Source: Betaproteobacteria bacterium (lineage in GTDB: Bacteria > Pseudomonadota > Gammaproteobacteria > Burkholderiales > SG8-39). From it: a DNA stretch of 64,000 bases. Position 1 is the first letter of the stretch, and every line of letters begins with the position of its first letter. The translations under genes and the position numbers were made by a program. Under the pieces are notes generated by a model. The model was not told the DNA's origin and searched no databases. It saw nothing but the letters and a program-made list of their open reading frames with translations. Positions 51,098 through 59,975 of the stretch are shown one piece after another. The DNA is taken from the NCBI GenBank assembly GCA_016195915.1, contig JACPYS010000015.1, positions 124,001 to 188,000 of the forward strand. Direction: 5' to 3'.

Positions 51098-52854
51098 TTG
51101 TGGTCTCCCGAGTAATCGCGCACGCCGGGCTGCGACTTGGTGATCACCACGTCGCGGTAATCGATGCGCGGCGGGCCGCTCGGATGGTAGTAGGCCAGCG
51201 AATGGCGCAGGAACTTCTTGTCGTCGCGTTCGACGAAGTCCAGCCGCTGGTGCGCGCCGCGCGATTCCCTGCGCTCGAGCGCGCTCACCGTGACCGCTTC
51301 GGCGCAATCGAGCATCGAGCCGAGTTCGAGCGCCTGCAGCAGGTCGGTGTTGTAGACGTTGGTCTTGTCGTTCAGCTCGATGTCGGCATAGCGGCGGCGC
51401 AGATCGGCGAGCTTCGCGCACGCCGCCAGCAACTCGCCCTCCGTGCGGTAAATTCCCGCGTTGTCCTCCATTGTCGTCATCATCTCCTTGCGCAGGCCGG
51501 CGAGCGATTCCCTGCCGCCGGTTTTCTCGAACAGCGCGCGGATGCGTGCCTGCGCTGCCGCTGCCTTCCCCGCAAGCGCCGCATCGTTGCCCGCACTCGC
51601 GCCGGAGCGCACGTACTCTGCCGCGCTCAGCCCCGCCCGACGCCCGAACACCAGCAGTTCGGTGAGCGAATTGGAACCCAGCCGGTTGGCGCCATTGATG
51701 CTCACGCAGGCGCACTCGCCGGCGGCGAACAGTCCCGGGAGCGGCGTCGCGGCCCGGATGTCGGTGTGGATTCCGCCCATCATGTAATGCACCACCGGGC
51801 GCACAGGCACCGGATCGGTGACCGGATCGACGCCCAGGTAGCTGACGCTCACATCGCGTACCAGGGGCAGCCGCTCGTCGATCTTCTTCTCGCCCAGGTG
51901 CCGCAAGTCGAGCATCATGCAATCGCCCCACTTGGTGGACACCATGTTGCCCTTTTTCTGCTCCTGCCAGAATGCCTGGCTCACGCGATCGCGCGGTCCG
52001 AGTTCCATGGTCTTGAGCTGCGGCTTGCCGACCGGCGTTTCCGGTCCCATGCCGTAGTCCTGCAGGAAGCGGCGTCCGTTCTTGTTGACCAGAATTCCGC
52101 CTTCCCCGCGGCACGCTTCGGTGAGCAGCGTGCCCGTGTTGGGCAATCCGGTCGGGTGGTACTGGACGAACTCCATGTCCTTGAGCGGCACACCTGCACG
52201 GTAGGCGAGCGCCATGCCGTCACCGGTCTTGACCGCGCCGTTGGTCGTGAACGGAAACATGCGGCCCGCGCCGCCGCCCGCAATGATCACTGCGCCGGCC
52301 TGGAAGTGCTTCATCTGTCCGCTGCGCATCTCGATCGCGGTGAACCCCTGGCAGCGCCCGTCATCGACGATCAGGTCGGTGGCGTAGTACTCGTCGAAGC
52401 GCTGGATCGACGGAAACCTCAGGGAAGTCTGGAACAACGTATGCAGGATGTGGAAACCCGACTTGTCGGCAGCGAACCACGTGCGCTGCTTCTTCATGCC
52501 GCCAAACGGCCGCACGGCTACCGACCCGTTCGCCTCGCGGCTCCACGGGCAACCCCAGTGTTCGAGTTGGGTCAGTTCCTTCGGCGCCTCCTGGATGAAG
52601 TACTCTACCGCGTCCTGGTCCGAAAGCCAGTCTCCGCCGCCGACCGTGTCGTTGAAGTGGTAGTCCATGCTGTCGTCGGGCTTGATCACACCGGCCGCTC
52701 CACCCTCCGCCGCACAGGTATGGCTGCGCATCGGATAGACTTTCGAGATCAGCGCGACGCTCAGTTTCGGGTCGGCCTCGGCGAGCGCAATCGCTGCGCG
52801 CAGGCCTGCGCCACCCGCTCCGATGATCGCTACGTCAGTCTTTATTGTTTCCAA
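51094..52854 (-). CDS. frdA: Fumarate reductase flavoprotein subunit
   Basis: MRSHTCAAEGGAAGVI; HYMMGGIHTD; GANRLGSNSLTELLVFGRRAG. Confidence 0.94.
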   Translation of the reverse strand: METIKTDVAIIGAGGAGLRAAIALAEADPKLSVALISKVYPMRSHTCAAEGGAAGVIKPDDSMDYHFNDTVGGGDWLSDQDAVEYFIQEAPKELTQLEHWGCPWSREANGSVAVRPFGGMKKQRTWFAADKSGFHILHTLFQTSLRFPSIQRFDEYYATDLIVDDGRCQGFTAIEMRSGQMKHFQAGAVIIAGGGAGRMFPFTTNGAVKTGDGMALAYRAGVPLKDMEFVQYHPTGLPNTGTLLTEACRGEGGILVNKNGRRFLQDYGMGPETPVGKPQLKTMELGPRDRVSQAFWQEQKKGNMVSTKWGDCMMLDLRHLGEKKIDERLPLVRDVSVSYLGVDPVTDPVPVRPVVHYMMGGIHTDIRAATPLPGLFAAGECACVSINGANRLGSNSLTELLVFGRRAGLSAAEYVRSGASAGNDAALAGKAAAAQARIRALFEKTGGRESLAGLRKEMMTTMEDNAGIYRTEGELLAACAKLADLRRRYADIELNDKTNVYNTDLLQALELGSMLDCAEAVTVSALERRESRGAHQRLDFVERDDKKFLRHSLAYYHPSGPPRIDYRDVVITKSQPGVRDYSGDHK

Positions 52855-52916
52855 TTCGTGGCTCCCGGGCGAAACGCCCTTTAGTCGAATTATTGACGTC
52901 TGCCCGGGTGTCGGAT

Positions 52917-52930
52917 TTGACCAGGATCAA
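52917..52930. promoter_or_regulatory. FNR/CRP-family palindrome in the divergent frdA/cytochrome intergenic region
   Basis: TTGACCAGGATCAA versus TTGAT-N4-ATCAA, one mismatch; centred about 62-68 bp from both start codons. Confidence 0.55.
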
Positions 52931-52991
52931 TTCGCGTTGCGCGTTGCGTCATATCCTCGTGCACATGCTAATTCGTCGACAGGAAAATTCC

Positions 52992-54284
52992 ATGAAAAAG
53001 ATCGCTCTTGTTCTCAGCCTCGGCGCATTCGCCGCAGGCTCCGCATTTGCCGCAGACCCGGCTACGATTGACTGGTCGAAGATTCCGGTCGCAAATGTCG
53101 CCCTGTTCTATCCCGGACAGTCCTCCTACGAATGGGTGCGCAGCACGGCTCATCCGGGCGCCGCCATGGTCAAGAAGGACCAAGCCTGCGTCACGTGCCA
53201 CACCGGAAAAGAAAAAGCCATGGGCGACAAGATCGTCAAGGGCGGCCCGCTGGAGCCGGTGCCGGTCAAAGGAAAGAACGGCTCGGTCGACCTGAAATTC
53301 CAGGCAGCCTACGACGCGAAAAACGCCTACCTGCGGTTCCAGTGGAAGACCCTGAATTCTTTTCCGGGCTCAGAGCACCAGTACCTGCGCTTCGACGGCA
53401 AGGAATGGAAGGTCTACGGCTATCCGAAGCTCGACAAGGTGGTGCAGGAAGGCAAGCAGCCTGGCATCTACGAGGACCGCATGACGATTATGATCGACGA
53501 TGGCAAGGTGCCCGGATTCGCGCAGCAAGGCTGCTGGCTCACCTGCCACGACGGCCAGCGCGACATGCCGAAGCAGTTCACCAAGGAAGAGGTCGCCGCC
53601 AACGCGTTGCTGCAGGCGATCAAGAAGGGCGACGTGCGCAAGTACCTGCCGGCCACGCGCAATGATCCATCGGACTGGAAGACCGGCAAGTCGGTCGAGG
53701 AAATCGCCAAGGTCAAGGCCGCGGGCGGCTTCGTCGATCTGATTCAGTGGCGCGCGCACCGCTCGCACGCCGTTGGCATGGCAGACGACGGTTACGTCCT
53801 CGAATGGCGCCTGAGCGATGGCGGCAAGGACATGTTCGGCGGCAACGCCGACGCCAAGACCCACGCGCCGAAATTCATGTGGGACGAGAAGAAAGTCGGC
53901 TACAAGTCGATCACCGCCGATCAGCTGCGCAAGGGTGACCATTTCCTGGTGCGCGAAAAGAACGCCGTGCCCTTCGATGCGAATGCGGGCTGGAAGGAGG
54001 GCGACATGATCCCCGACTACATCGTCAGCCGCGAAGACGCCGCCGGCTCGGCCGCGGACAATAACGCCATTGCTAGCTGGAAGGACGGAATGTGGACCGT
54101 GGTGATGATCCGGCCGCTCGGCCTTGCCAACGTGGACGACAAGTCCCTCAAGGAAGGTGGCGTCTATAACATCGGCCTCGCAGTGCACGACGACAATATC
54201 ACCACGCGCGGCCACCACATTTCCTTCGTAAGGACGCTCGGATTCGGCGCAAAGGCGAGCATCGAGGCGGTGAAGCTGCCGTAA
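52992..54284 (+). CDS. Ethylbenzene-dehydrogenase-related periplasmic heme protein / c-type cytochrome
   Basis: Signal MKKIALVLSLGAFAAGSAFA; CVTCH (CXXCH) and CWLTCHDG (CX3CH); EB_dh-like C-terminal region. Confidence 0.85.
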   Translation: MKKIALVLSLGAFAAGSAFAADPATIDWSKIPVANVALFYPGQSSYEWVRSTAHPGAAMVKKDQACVTCHTGKEKAMGDKIVKGGPLEPVPVKGKNGSVDLKFQAAYDAKNAYLRFQWKTLNSFPGSEHQYLRFDGKEWKVYGYPKLDKVVQEGKQPGIYEDRMTIMIDDGKVPGFAQQGCWLTCHDGQRDMPKQFTKEEVAANALLQAIKKGDVRKYLPATRNDPSDWKTGKSVEEIAKVKAAGGFVDLIQWRAHRSHAVGMADDGYVLEWRLSDGGKDMFGGNADAKTHAPKFMWDEKKVGYKSITADQLRKGDHFLVREKNAVPFDANAGWKEGDMIPDYIVSREDAAGSAADNNAIASWKDGMWTVVMIRPLGLANVDDKSLKEGGVYNIGLAVHDDNITTRGHHISFVRTLGFGAKASIEAVKLP

Positions 54285-54343
54285 TCCGTCCTCTGCAGCG
54301 GAGAGGCGCGCGGGCTCAGACCTGCGCGCTTCCGCGCTTCAAT

Positions 54344-54886
54344 CTATCGCCTCGCCGCTGGGTGACTAGACCGCCTCGATTCGTCCGGCAACGCGCGCGT
54401 CTTAAGGTCGCGCGCATCGAGACTCGCCGCGCGCAGGCGTGCAAGGCGCTCCCGGCTCAGGGTTTCAGCAAACACCAGCTCGAGCGGAAATCCGTTGGCG
54501 GCGTGGGCTGCGATTCGCCCGGTTTCTGCCCAACTGGTACCGCGATGGGCCAGCACAAGCAGGTCCAGATCGGACTTTGGATGAACCCGCCCCGAGGCGA
54601 GCGAGCCGAACACCCGCACCTTGACGCCGGCGCGCTCTAGCGCCGCGATCACGCGCTTTGCCGCCACACCGGCCTGTAACAGGCGTTCGGCGCAGCGCCG
54701 ATCGATCAAGCGTTCGATCGGGCTGCCCGCGACCGCGCCGGCATGGCGCGGCGGATCTGAAAACTCACCGGCCTGCCGCGCGCTCTCCGCCATCGTGCCG
54801 CGCGAGTTACGCGTGCGCCGGGTCGTTTCACGGCGGAGCTCGCTCTTGATCGCCTGTCCTCTGGGCCGAGGGGTGTTGCGCGCCAC
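54344..54886 (-). CDS. MNT-type nucleotidyltransferase domain protein
   Basis: VRVFGSLASGRVHPKSDLDLLVLA (GSxxxGxxxxxSDxDLLV). Confidence 0.78.
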   Translation of the reverse strand: MARNTPRPRGQAIKSELRRETTRRTRNSRGTMAESARQAGEFSDPPRHAGAVAGSPIERLIDRRCAERLLQAGVAAKRVIAALERAGVKVRVFGSLASGRVHPKSDLDLLVLAHRGTSWAETGRIAAHAANGFPLELVFAETLSRERLARLRAASLDARDLKTRALPDESRRSSHPAARR

Positions 54887-54893
54887 GAGAAGC

Positions 54894-55184
54894 CTATGCC
54901 CCGATCGGCATCATATGTTTCAGTTGATCCTCAATTGCGTTTCGAGCTTCACGCAATTCATATTCATCCTGCAATCCCATCCAGAATTGCACAGAGGTTC
55001 CAAATACCTTGGCGAGCCGCAGTGCGGTATCCGCAGTAATGCCGCGCTTGCCCAGCACGATCTCGTTAATGCGGCGCGGTGGCACACCAATCGAATGAGC
55101 CAGCCTGGTTTGGCTTATTTCCATTGGGCGCAGAAACTCTTCGAGGAGCACTTCGCCAGGGTGAATGTTCAGTAATTTATCCAT
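54894..55184 (-). CDS. higA: HigA-family antitoxin (XRE)
   Basis: NIHPGEVLLEEFLRPMEISQTRLAHSIGVPPRRINEIVLGKRGITADTALRLAKVFGTSVQFWMGLQ. Confidence 0.92.
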   Translation of the reverse strand: MDKLLNIHPGEVLLEEFLRPMEISQTRLAHSIGVPPRRINEIVLGKRGITADTALRLAKVFGTSVQFWMGLQDEYELREARNAIEDQLKHMMPIGA

Positions 55185-55194
55185 TCCCTTCTCC

Positions 55195-55476
55195 TTAATG
55201 GTAGTCAACTATCTCAACATCATCAGGGCCGTTTCGCGTCCACAAAAAACAGATTCGCCACTGATCATTGATACGAATGCTGTGCTGCCCTTTTCGATCA
55301 TCTTTCAATACTTCCAACCGATTGGCTGGCGGAATCCTCAAGTCATTTAGCACCTGCGCCTTGTCCAGCATGAACAATTTCCGCAAAGCGACCTGCTGAA
55401 TTTCGCGCGGCAACTTACGCGATACCTCGCCCCGCCAGACTTTTTCAGTTTCCTTGGATGCAAATCCGATGATCAT
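55195..55476 (-). CDS. higB: HigB-family RelE-like toxin
   Basis: DLRIPPANRLEVLKDDRKGQHSIRINDQWRICFLWTRNGPDDVEIVDYH. Confidence 0.92.
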   Translation of the reverse strand: MIIGFASKETEKVWRGEVSRKLPREIQQVALRKLFMLDKAQVLNDLRIPPANRLEVLKDDRKGQHSIRINDQWRICFLWTRNGPDDVEIVDYH

Positions 55477-55516
55477 GCAAAAGCATAACGCATACCGTTA
55501 TAGCGGACAAGCTCCC

Positions 55517-55987
55517 CTACCCACGGCGCGGCAGCTCGATCGCGTCGCGGTGGCCGAATCCGGCAGAGTTGTCGATGAAGTACAGGCGGTCAGTAACCAC
55601 TTCGTACCAGCGCACCTTGTCCATCGCTTTTGCGATCGCAACCGGTGCCTGCGCCAATCCGCGAATGAGAGGGAACTTCTCGCCATAAATGTGGCGGGCG
55701 TGCTGTTCCCGCTCGCCGCCGATCTCCCGGGCGATCCCTTCCAGTTGAACGCCCTTGATCTCCGGCCAGTCGGCGTAGTCCTCCTGCACCGTCGCCGAAA
55801 CGCGCGGGCTTTCCGCCAGGTTGCGGCAATGCCGGCTGGAAGGTGAAGACAGGAATATCAGGTTGAAGCCATCGCTGACGTAGAACACGGCGGCGGCCCA
55901 GACACCCTCGCTGCCGTGGGTTGCCAATGTCATGACGTGATGCTCGCGCAGATACGCCGCGACCCGCCGGTGCAGCACCTCGCGCAT
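55517..55987 (-). CDS. Pyridoxamine 5'-phosphate oxidase-fold protein
   Basis: MTLATHGSEGVWAAAVFYVSDGFNLIFLSSPSSRHCRNLAESPRVSATVQEDY. Confidence 0.8.
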   Translation of the reverse strand: MREVLHRRVAAYLREHHVMTLATHGSEGVWAAAVFYVSDGFNLIFLSSPSSRHCRNLAESPRVSATVQEDYADWPEIKGVQLEGIAREIGGEREQHARHIYGEKFPLIRGLAQAPVAIAKAMDKVRWYEVVTDRLYFIDNSAGFGHRDAIELPRRG

Positions 55988-57732
55988 CAGTACCGGTCTG
56001 CTGAAGAATCCGTAGACGTCACCGGCGCGATCTGGGTCTTGGACGGTTCGCCCTCGCTCAAGCGCTTGAGGCGGTAGGCAAACTGCGGTCGCGTCAGCCC
56101 CAGCATGCGGGCAGCGGAGGAGAGATTCCCGCGCGCCTTGTCGACCGCCGTTTCGAGCAGCATGACTTCGAGCTGGTCGAGCGTCATGACGCCGTTGAAC
56201 ACCGCCTCGCACAGATTCTTCGCGGTTTCGGACTGGCCGACATCGAGGCCGCCGTTCATGCCAAGGCTGAACTCCCGCGAGTGTTCGTCCGCGCACGGCG
56301 AGAAAAGGTGGTTCACCTCGATGCGGGTGCCGCTCGGTGCGAGGATCACGCCCCGCTCGATCATGTTCTGCAGTTCGCGGATGTTGCCCGGCCAGGTGTA
56401 GGTCAGCAGCGCCCGTTTCGCCTTGTCGGTGAAGCCGCGCAGCTTCTTGCCGTGGATCGCGGAATACTTCGCCAGAAACCGCTTGGCCAGCGGGGAGATA
56501 TCTTCCTTGCGTTCGCGCAGCGGCGGAATCTCGACCTGGTAGGCGTTGAGCCGGTAGTAGAGGTCGGAGCGGAACTTGCCTTCCTTCACCAGCCGGTGGA
56601 GGTCGCCGTTGGTCGCCGCAATCATCCGGACATTGACCTTGCGCGTCTTCTGGTCGCCCAAGCGCTCGATCTCGCCTTCCTGCAGCACCCGCAGCAGCTT
56701 GCTCTGGGCCGGAAGGGGCAGCTCGCCGATTTCGTCGAGAAACAGGCTGCCGCCGTCGGCCCGCTCGAATCGTCCGTGACGCGAGACGAGCGCGCCGGTG
56801 TAGGCGCCCTTTTCGACACCGAACAGCTCGGCTTCCACCAAATCGTGGGGGATGGCCGCGCAATTGACGGCGACGAACGGGCGTTCGCGGCGCGGTCCGG
56901 ATTCGTGCAGGTAGCGCGCGAACATCTCCTTTCCGACGCCGGTCTCGCCGCGCAGCAGCACGGTGATCTGACTGCTCGCGGCCTGCTTGAGCAGCCCGTA
57001 GGCCGCGCGGAACCCGGGCGAACTGCCGACCATGTCGCCGGGCAGTGCCTCCTTCTCGCCAATGGTGGCGCGCAGCTGAACCACCTGGGTCTGCAGGTCG
57101 AACAACTGCTCGGCGATCGACTCGGGCGTGAAGAAGCGCATGTGCTCGGCCGCGTCCTCCCATTCCTCGACAGGCTTGCCGACGATGCGGCAGTTGTTGT
57201 GCCCGGCCCCGGTGCACTCGACTTCCTTGTACAGGATGGTGCGGCCCATGAACGCCGAGGTATAGCCGCAGGCGTAGCCGATCTGGGTCCAGCACACCGG
57301 ATCGGAGTGGATGCCGTAGTAGTGCCGGTGCCATTGCCCTTCCCAGGAATTCTCCCAGAGGAACTCGCCGTAGAACTTGCCCGCCACGCGGTCCAGCTCC
57401 AGCTTGACGGGCGTGACCCGGACGATGCCCTCCAGCGTGTGGAGCTGCGGGCCGGTCATGAAGGCTTCGATGTCGCTGCAGTTCTGCGCGCGCGTGCGCG
57501 CGAGCTCCGCATCGCGCACACCGGAAGCGTAGCCCATGCGCGTGAGCAATCCTTGAGCCCGCTCCCTGCCCAGGGTATCGATCAATTCCTTGCGCAAAGA
57601 CGCCTGCGCCTCGGCATGCACCAGCAGCATACGATGCTCGTGCAGCCAGATCTGGCCCGTCTCTGCACAAAAATGCACGCGGGCGCGCAGGTCATCGCCC
57701 GCTGTGCGCTCCACACTGCGGAGCTTCGTCAT
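55987..57732 (-). CDS. XylR/DmpR-type sigma54-dependent activator (XylR_N, V4R, AAA+, Fis HTH)
   Basis: N-terminal sensor plus V4R ([36 protein letters not shown]); [28 protein letters not shown]-terminal [22 protein letters not shown]. Confidence 0.93.
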   Translation of the reverse strand: MTKLRSVERTAGDDLRARVHFCAETGQIWLHEHRMLLVHAEAQASLRKELIDTLGRERAQGLLTRMGYASGVRDAELARTRAQNCSDIEAFMTGPQLHTLEGIVRVTPVKLELDRVAGKFYGEFLWENSWEGQWHRHYYGIHSDPVCWTQIGYACGYTSAFMGRTILYKEVECTGAGHNNCRIVGKPVEEWEDAAEHMRFFTPESIAEQLFDLQTQVVQLRATIGEKEALPGDMVGSSPGFRAAYGLLKQAASSQITVLLRGETGVGKEMFARYLHESGPRRERPFVAVNCAAIPHDLVEAELFGVEKGAYTGALVSRHGRFERADGGSLFLDEIGELPLPAQSKLLRVLQEGEIERLGDQKTRKVNVRMIAATNGDLHRLVKEGKFRSDLYYRLNAYQVEIPPLRERKEDISPLAKRFLAKYSAIHGKKLRGFTDKAKRALLTYTWPGNIRELQNMIERGVILAPSGTRIEVNHLFSPCADEHSREFSLGMNGGLDVGQSETAKNLCEAVFNGVMTLDQLEVMLLETAVDKARGNLSSAARMLGLTRPQFAYRLKRLSEGEPSKTQIAPVTSTDSSADRY

Positions 57733-57785
57733 GATCCTCTCCCCTCCGGATCTATGAGTTCTAGACGCAAATCGCGCGGTCCGAC

Positions 57786-57799
57786 TTGATCGAGGTCAA
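57786..57799. promoter_or_regulatory. TTGATC-N2-GGTCAA palindrome (candidate activator UAS or FNR-like site)
   Basis: TTGATCGAGGTCAA in the divergent intergenic region, 54 bp upstream of the activator start codon. Confidence 0.4.
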
Positions 57800-58039
57800 C
57801 CAAAATCGTCGCGCCGAAGCATCGCGCAACGATTCACCAAATGATCAAAAACTCCGGTTTCGGACCCGAAGATTTCACGAAACGGTCAACGGACGAATTC
57901 GACCTGCGCGATGCGACGCCGCCCGCCTGCCGTCGACGCAGGCATCTATTGCGCAGTGCACTATCTGTCCGATCCCGGTTCAGGCGGGTCAGATTCACGC
58001 GATGTGGCGCTGTAGATTGCCGCACCGCGCAACGTTCGG

Positions 58040-58055
58040 TGGTACGGACCTTGCG
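58040..58055 (+). promoter_or_regulatory. Candidate sigma54 (-24/-12) promoter for the pps-like operon
   Basis: TGGTACGGACCTTGCG versus TGGCACGN4TTGCW: GG and GC with exact 10-nt spacing; about 80 bp upstream of the 58134 ATG. Confidence 0.65.
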
Positions 58056-58133
58056 GCGTTAGCGTCGCAGCCGGCGCACCACGACCGACCGGCCCAACGC
58101 GAACGCATCCATGACTTACCGGGAGACATTCAA

Positions 58134-59969
58134 ATGAAGTTTCCGAATCCGCACGACATCAAGGCCAAAGCCATACCGGGCACCGAAGGCTGGGAACGGA
58201 TGTATCCGTACCAGTACCAGTTCGTCACCGACGATCCCGTGCGCAACCAGTACGAGAAGGACACGTTCTGGTTCTACGACGGATTGCACTATCCCGAGCC
58301 GCTGTACCCCTTCGACACGATCTGGGACGAGGCCTGGTACCTGGCCCTGTCGCAGTTCAATAACCGCATTTTCATGGTACCGCCGGTGCGGGGTGTCGAC
58401 CACCGTATCATCAACGGATACGTTTACATCTCGCCGGTTCCGGTGAAGGACCCGGAGGAAATCGGCCGCCGTGTGCCGAACTTCATGGAGCGCGCCGGTT
58501 TCTACTACAAGAACTGGGATGAACTCGAGGCCAAATGGAAGGTCAAGATGGAGGCCACGATCCGCGAACTCGAGGCAATCAAGATTCCGCGCCTCGCGGA
58601 CATGGAAGATATGTCGGTGGTGACCGACGCCATTGGCGAGTCGAAGGGCTACCACCTGCTCAAGAACTACGACGACCTGATCAACCTGGGCATCAAGTGC
58701 TGGCAATACCACTTCGAGTTCCTCAACCTCGGCTATGCCGCCTACGTGTTCTTCCTCGACTTCGTGCAGAAGCTGTTTCCCAGCATTCCGGCGCAGCGCG
58801 TGACGCAGATGATTTCGGGCATCGACGTGATCATGTATCAGCCCGACGAGGAACTGAAGAAGCTCGCCCGCAAAGCCCTCGAACTGGGCGTGGACTCGGT
58901 CGTCACCTTCAGCAAGGATTGGACGCAGGTCGAGGCGGCCCTGAAGAAACTGCCCAAGGGCGTCGAGTGGCTCACCTCGCTCGACCTGGCGCGCGAACCC
59001 TGGTTCAATATTTCCACCGGGACCGGCTGGTTCCACCACGACCGCTCGTGGAACGACCAGATGAACGTGCCGCTGTCGGGCATTGCCACCTACATCGGCA
59101 AGATAAAACAGGGGGCCTCCATCGATCGTCCGACGGCGAAGGTCCGCGCCGAGCGCGACCGCATCACCGCAGAATATCGCGGCCTGATCGAGAAAGAAGA
59201 AGACCGCAAACAGTTCGATGAGCTGCTTGGATGCGCCAAAACGGTGTTCCCCTACGTGGAAAACCATCTGTTCTACGTCGAGCATTGGTTCCATTCGGTG
59301 TTCTGGAACAAGGTGCGCGAGGTGGGGGTGATCATGAAGGAGCATGGCGTGATCGAAGACGTCGAGGACATCTGGCTGCTGCGCCGCGACGAAATCAAGT
59401 CCGCGCTCTGGGACATCGTCACGGCCTGGGCCACCGGCGTCACGCCGCGCGGCACCAAGACCTGGCCGAAGGAAATCGTCTGGCGCAAGGGCGTAATGCA
59501 GAAATTCAAGGAGTGGAATGCTCCCCCCGCCATCGGCACCGCGCCGGAAGTGATCCAGGAACCGTTCACCATCGTCCTGTGGGGCGTCACCAACAAGTCG
59601 CTCGCCGATTGGGCGGCGGTGCAGGATGTCAGGGACCCCGCCAACGTCAAGGAGTTGAAAGGATTCGCGGGCAGTCCCGGCATCATCGAAGGCAAGGCGC
59701 GCGTGTGCAAGACGGTGAGCGAGGTCGGCGAGTTGCTCGAGGGCGAGATTCTCGTTGCCCCGACGACGTCGCCTTCCTGGGCGCCGGCCTTTGCGAAGAT
59801 CGGGGCCTGTGTCACCGACGTGGGCGGCGTGATGAGCCATGCGGCGATCGTCTGTCGCGAGTACGGCATGCCGGCGGTGGTCGGAACCGGTCACGCAACG
59901 AAGATCATCAGGACGGGAATGATGCTGCGTGTCGACGGTTCGACCGGCGCAGTGACCATCGCACGCTGA
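58134..59969 (+). CDS. ppsA: Phenylphosphate synthase alpha-subunit-like protein (phosphohistidine swivel domain)
   Basis: Phosphohistidine motif DVGGVMSHAAIVCREYGMPAVVGTG at the C-terminus; no ATP-binding domain; companion ppsB-like gene. Confidence 0.8.
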   Translation: MKFPNPHDIKAKAIPGTEGWERMYPYQYQFVTDDPVRNQYEKDTFWFYDGLHYPEPLYPFDTIWDEAWYLALSQFNNRIFMVPPVRGVDHRIINGYVYISPVPVKDPEEIGRRVPNFMERAGFYYKNWDELEAKWKVKMEATIRELEAIKIPRLADMEDMSVVTDAIGESKGYHLLKNYDDLINLGIKCWQYHFEFLNLGYAAYVFFLDFVQKLFPSIPAQRVTQMISGIDVIMYQPDEELKKLARKALELGVDSVVTFSKDWTQVEAALKKLPKGVEWLTSLDLAREPWFNISTGTGWFHHDRSWNDQMNVPLSGIATYIGKIKQGASIDRPTAKVRAERDRITAEYRGLIEKEEDRKQFDELLGCAKTVFPYVENHLFYVEHWFHSVFWNKVREVGVIMKEHGVIEDVEDIWLLRRDEIKSALWDIVTAWATGVTPRGTKTWPKEIVWRKGVMQKFKEWNAPPAIGTAPEVIQEPFTIVLWGVTNKSLADWAAVQDVRDPANVKELKGFAGSPGIIEGKARVCKTVSEVGELLEGEILVAPTTSPSWAPAFAKIGACVTDVGGVMSHAAIVCREYGMPAVVGTGHATKIIRTGMMLRVDGSTGAVTIAR

Positions 59970-59975
59970 CACGCC

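Noticed and set aside
52866-52881. GGGCG-AAA-CGCCC stem-loop near the frdA start as an attenuator/terminator
   Set aside because: Short hairpin without a supporting U-tract in the frdA direction; could be chance in GC-rich DNA.
58003-58020. TGGCGCTGTAGATTGC as a sigma54 promoter
   Set aside because: GG-to-GC spacing is 11 nt rather than 10; the site at 58040-58055 has correct spacing and a better match.
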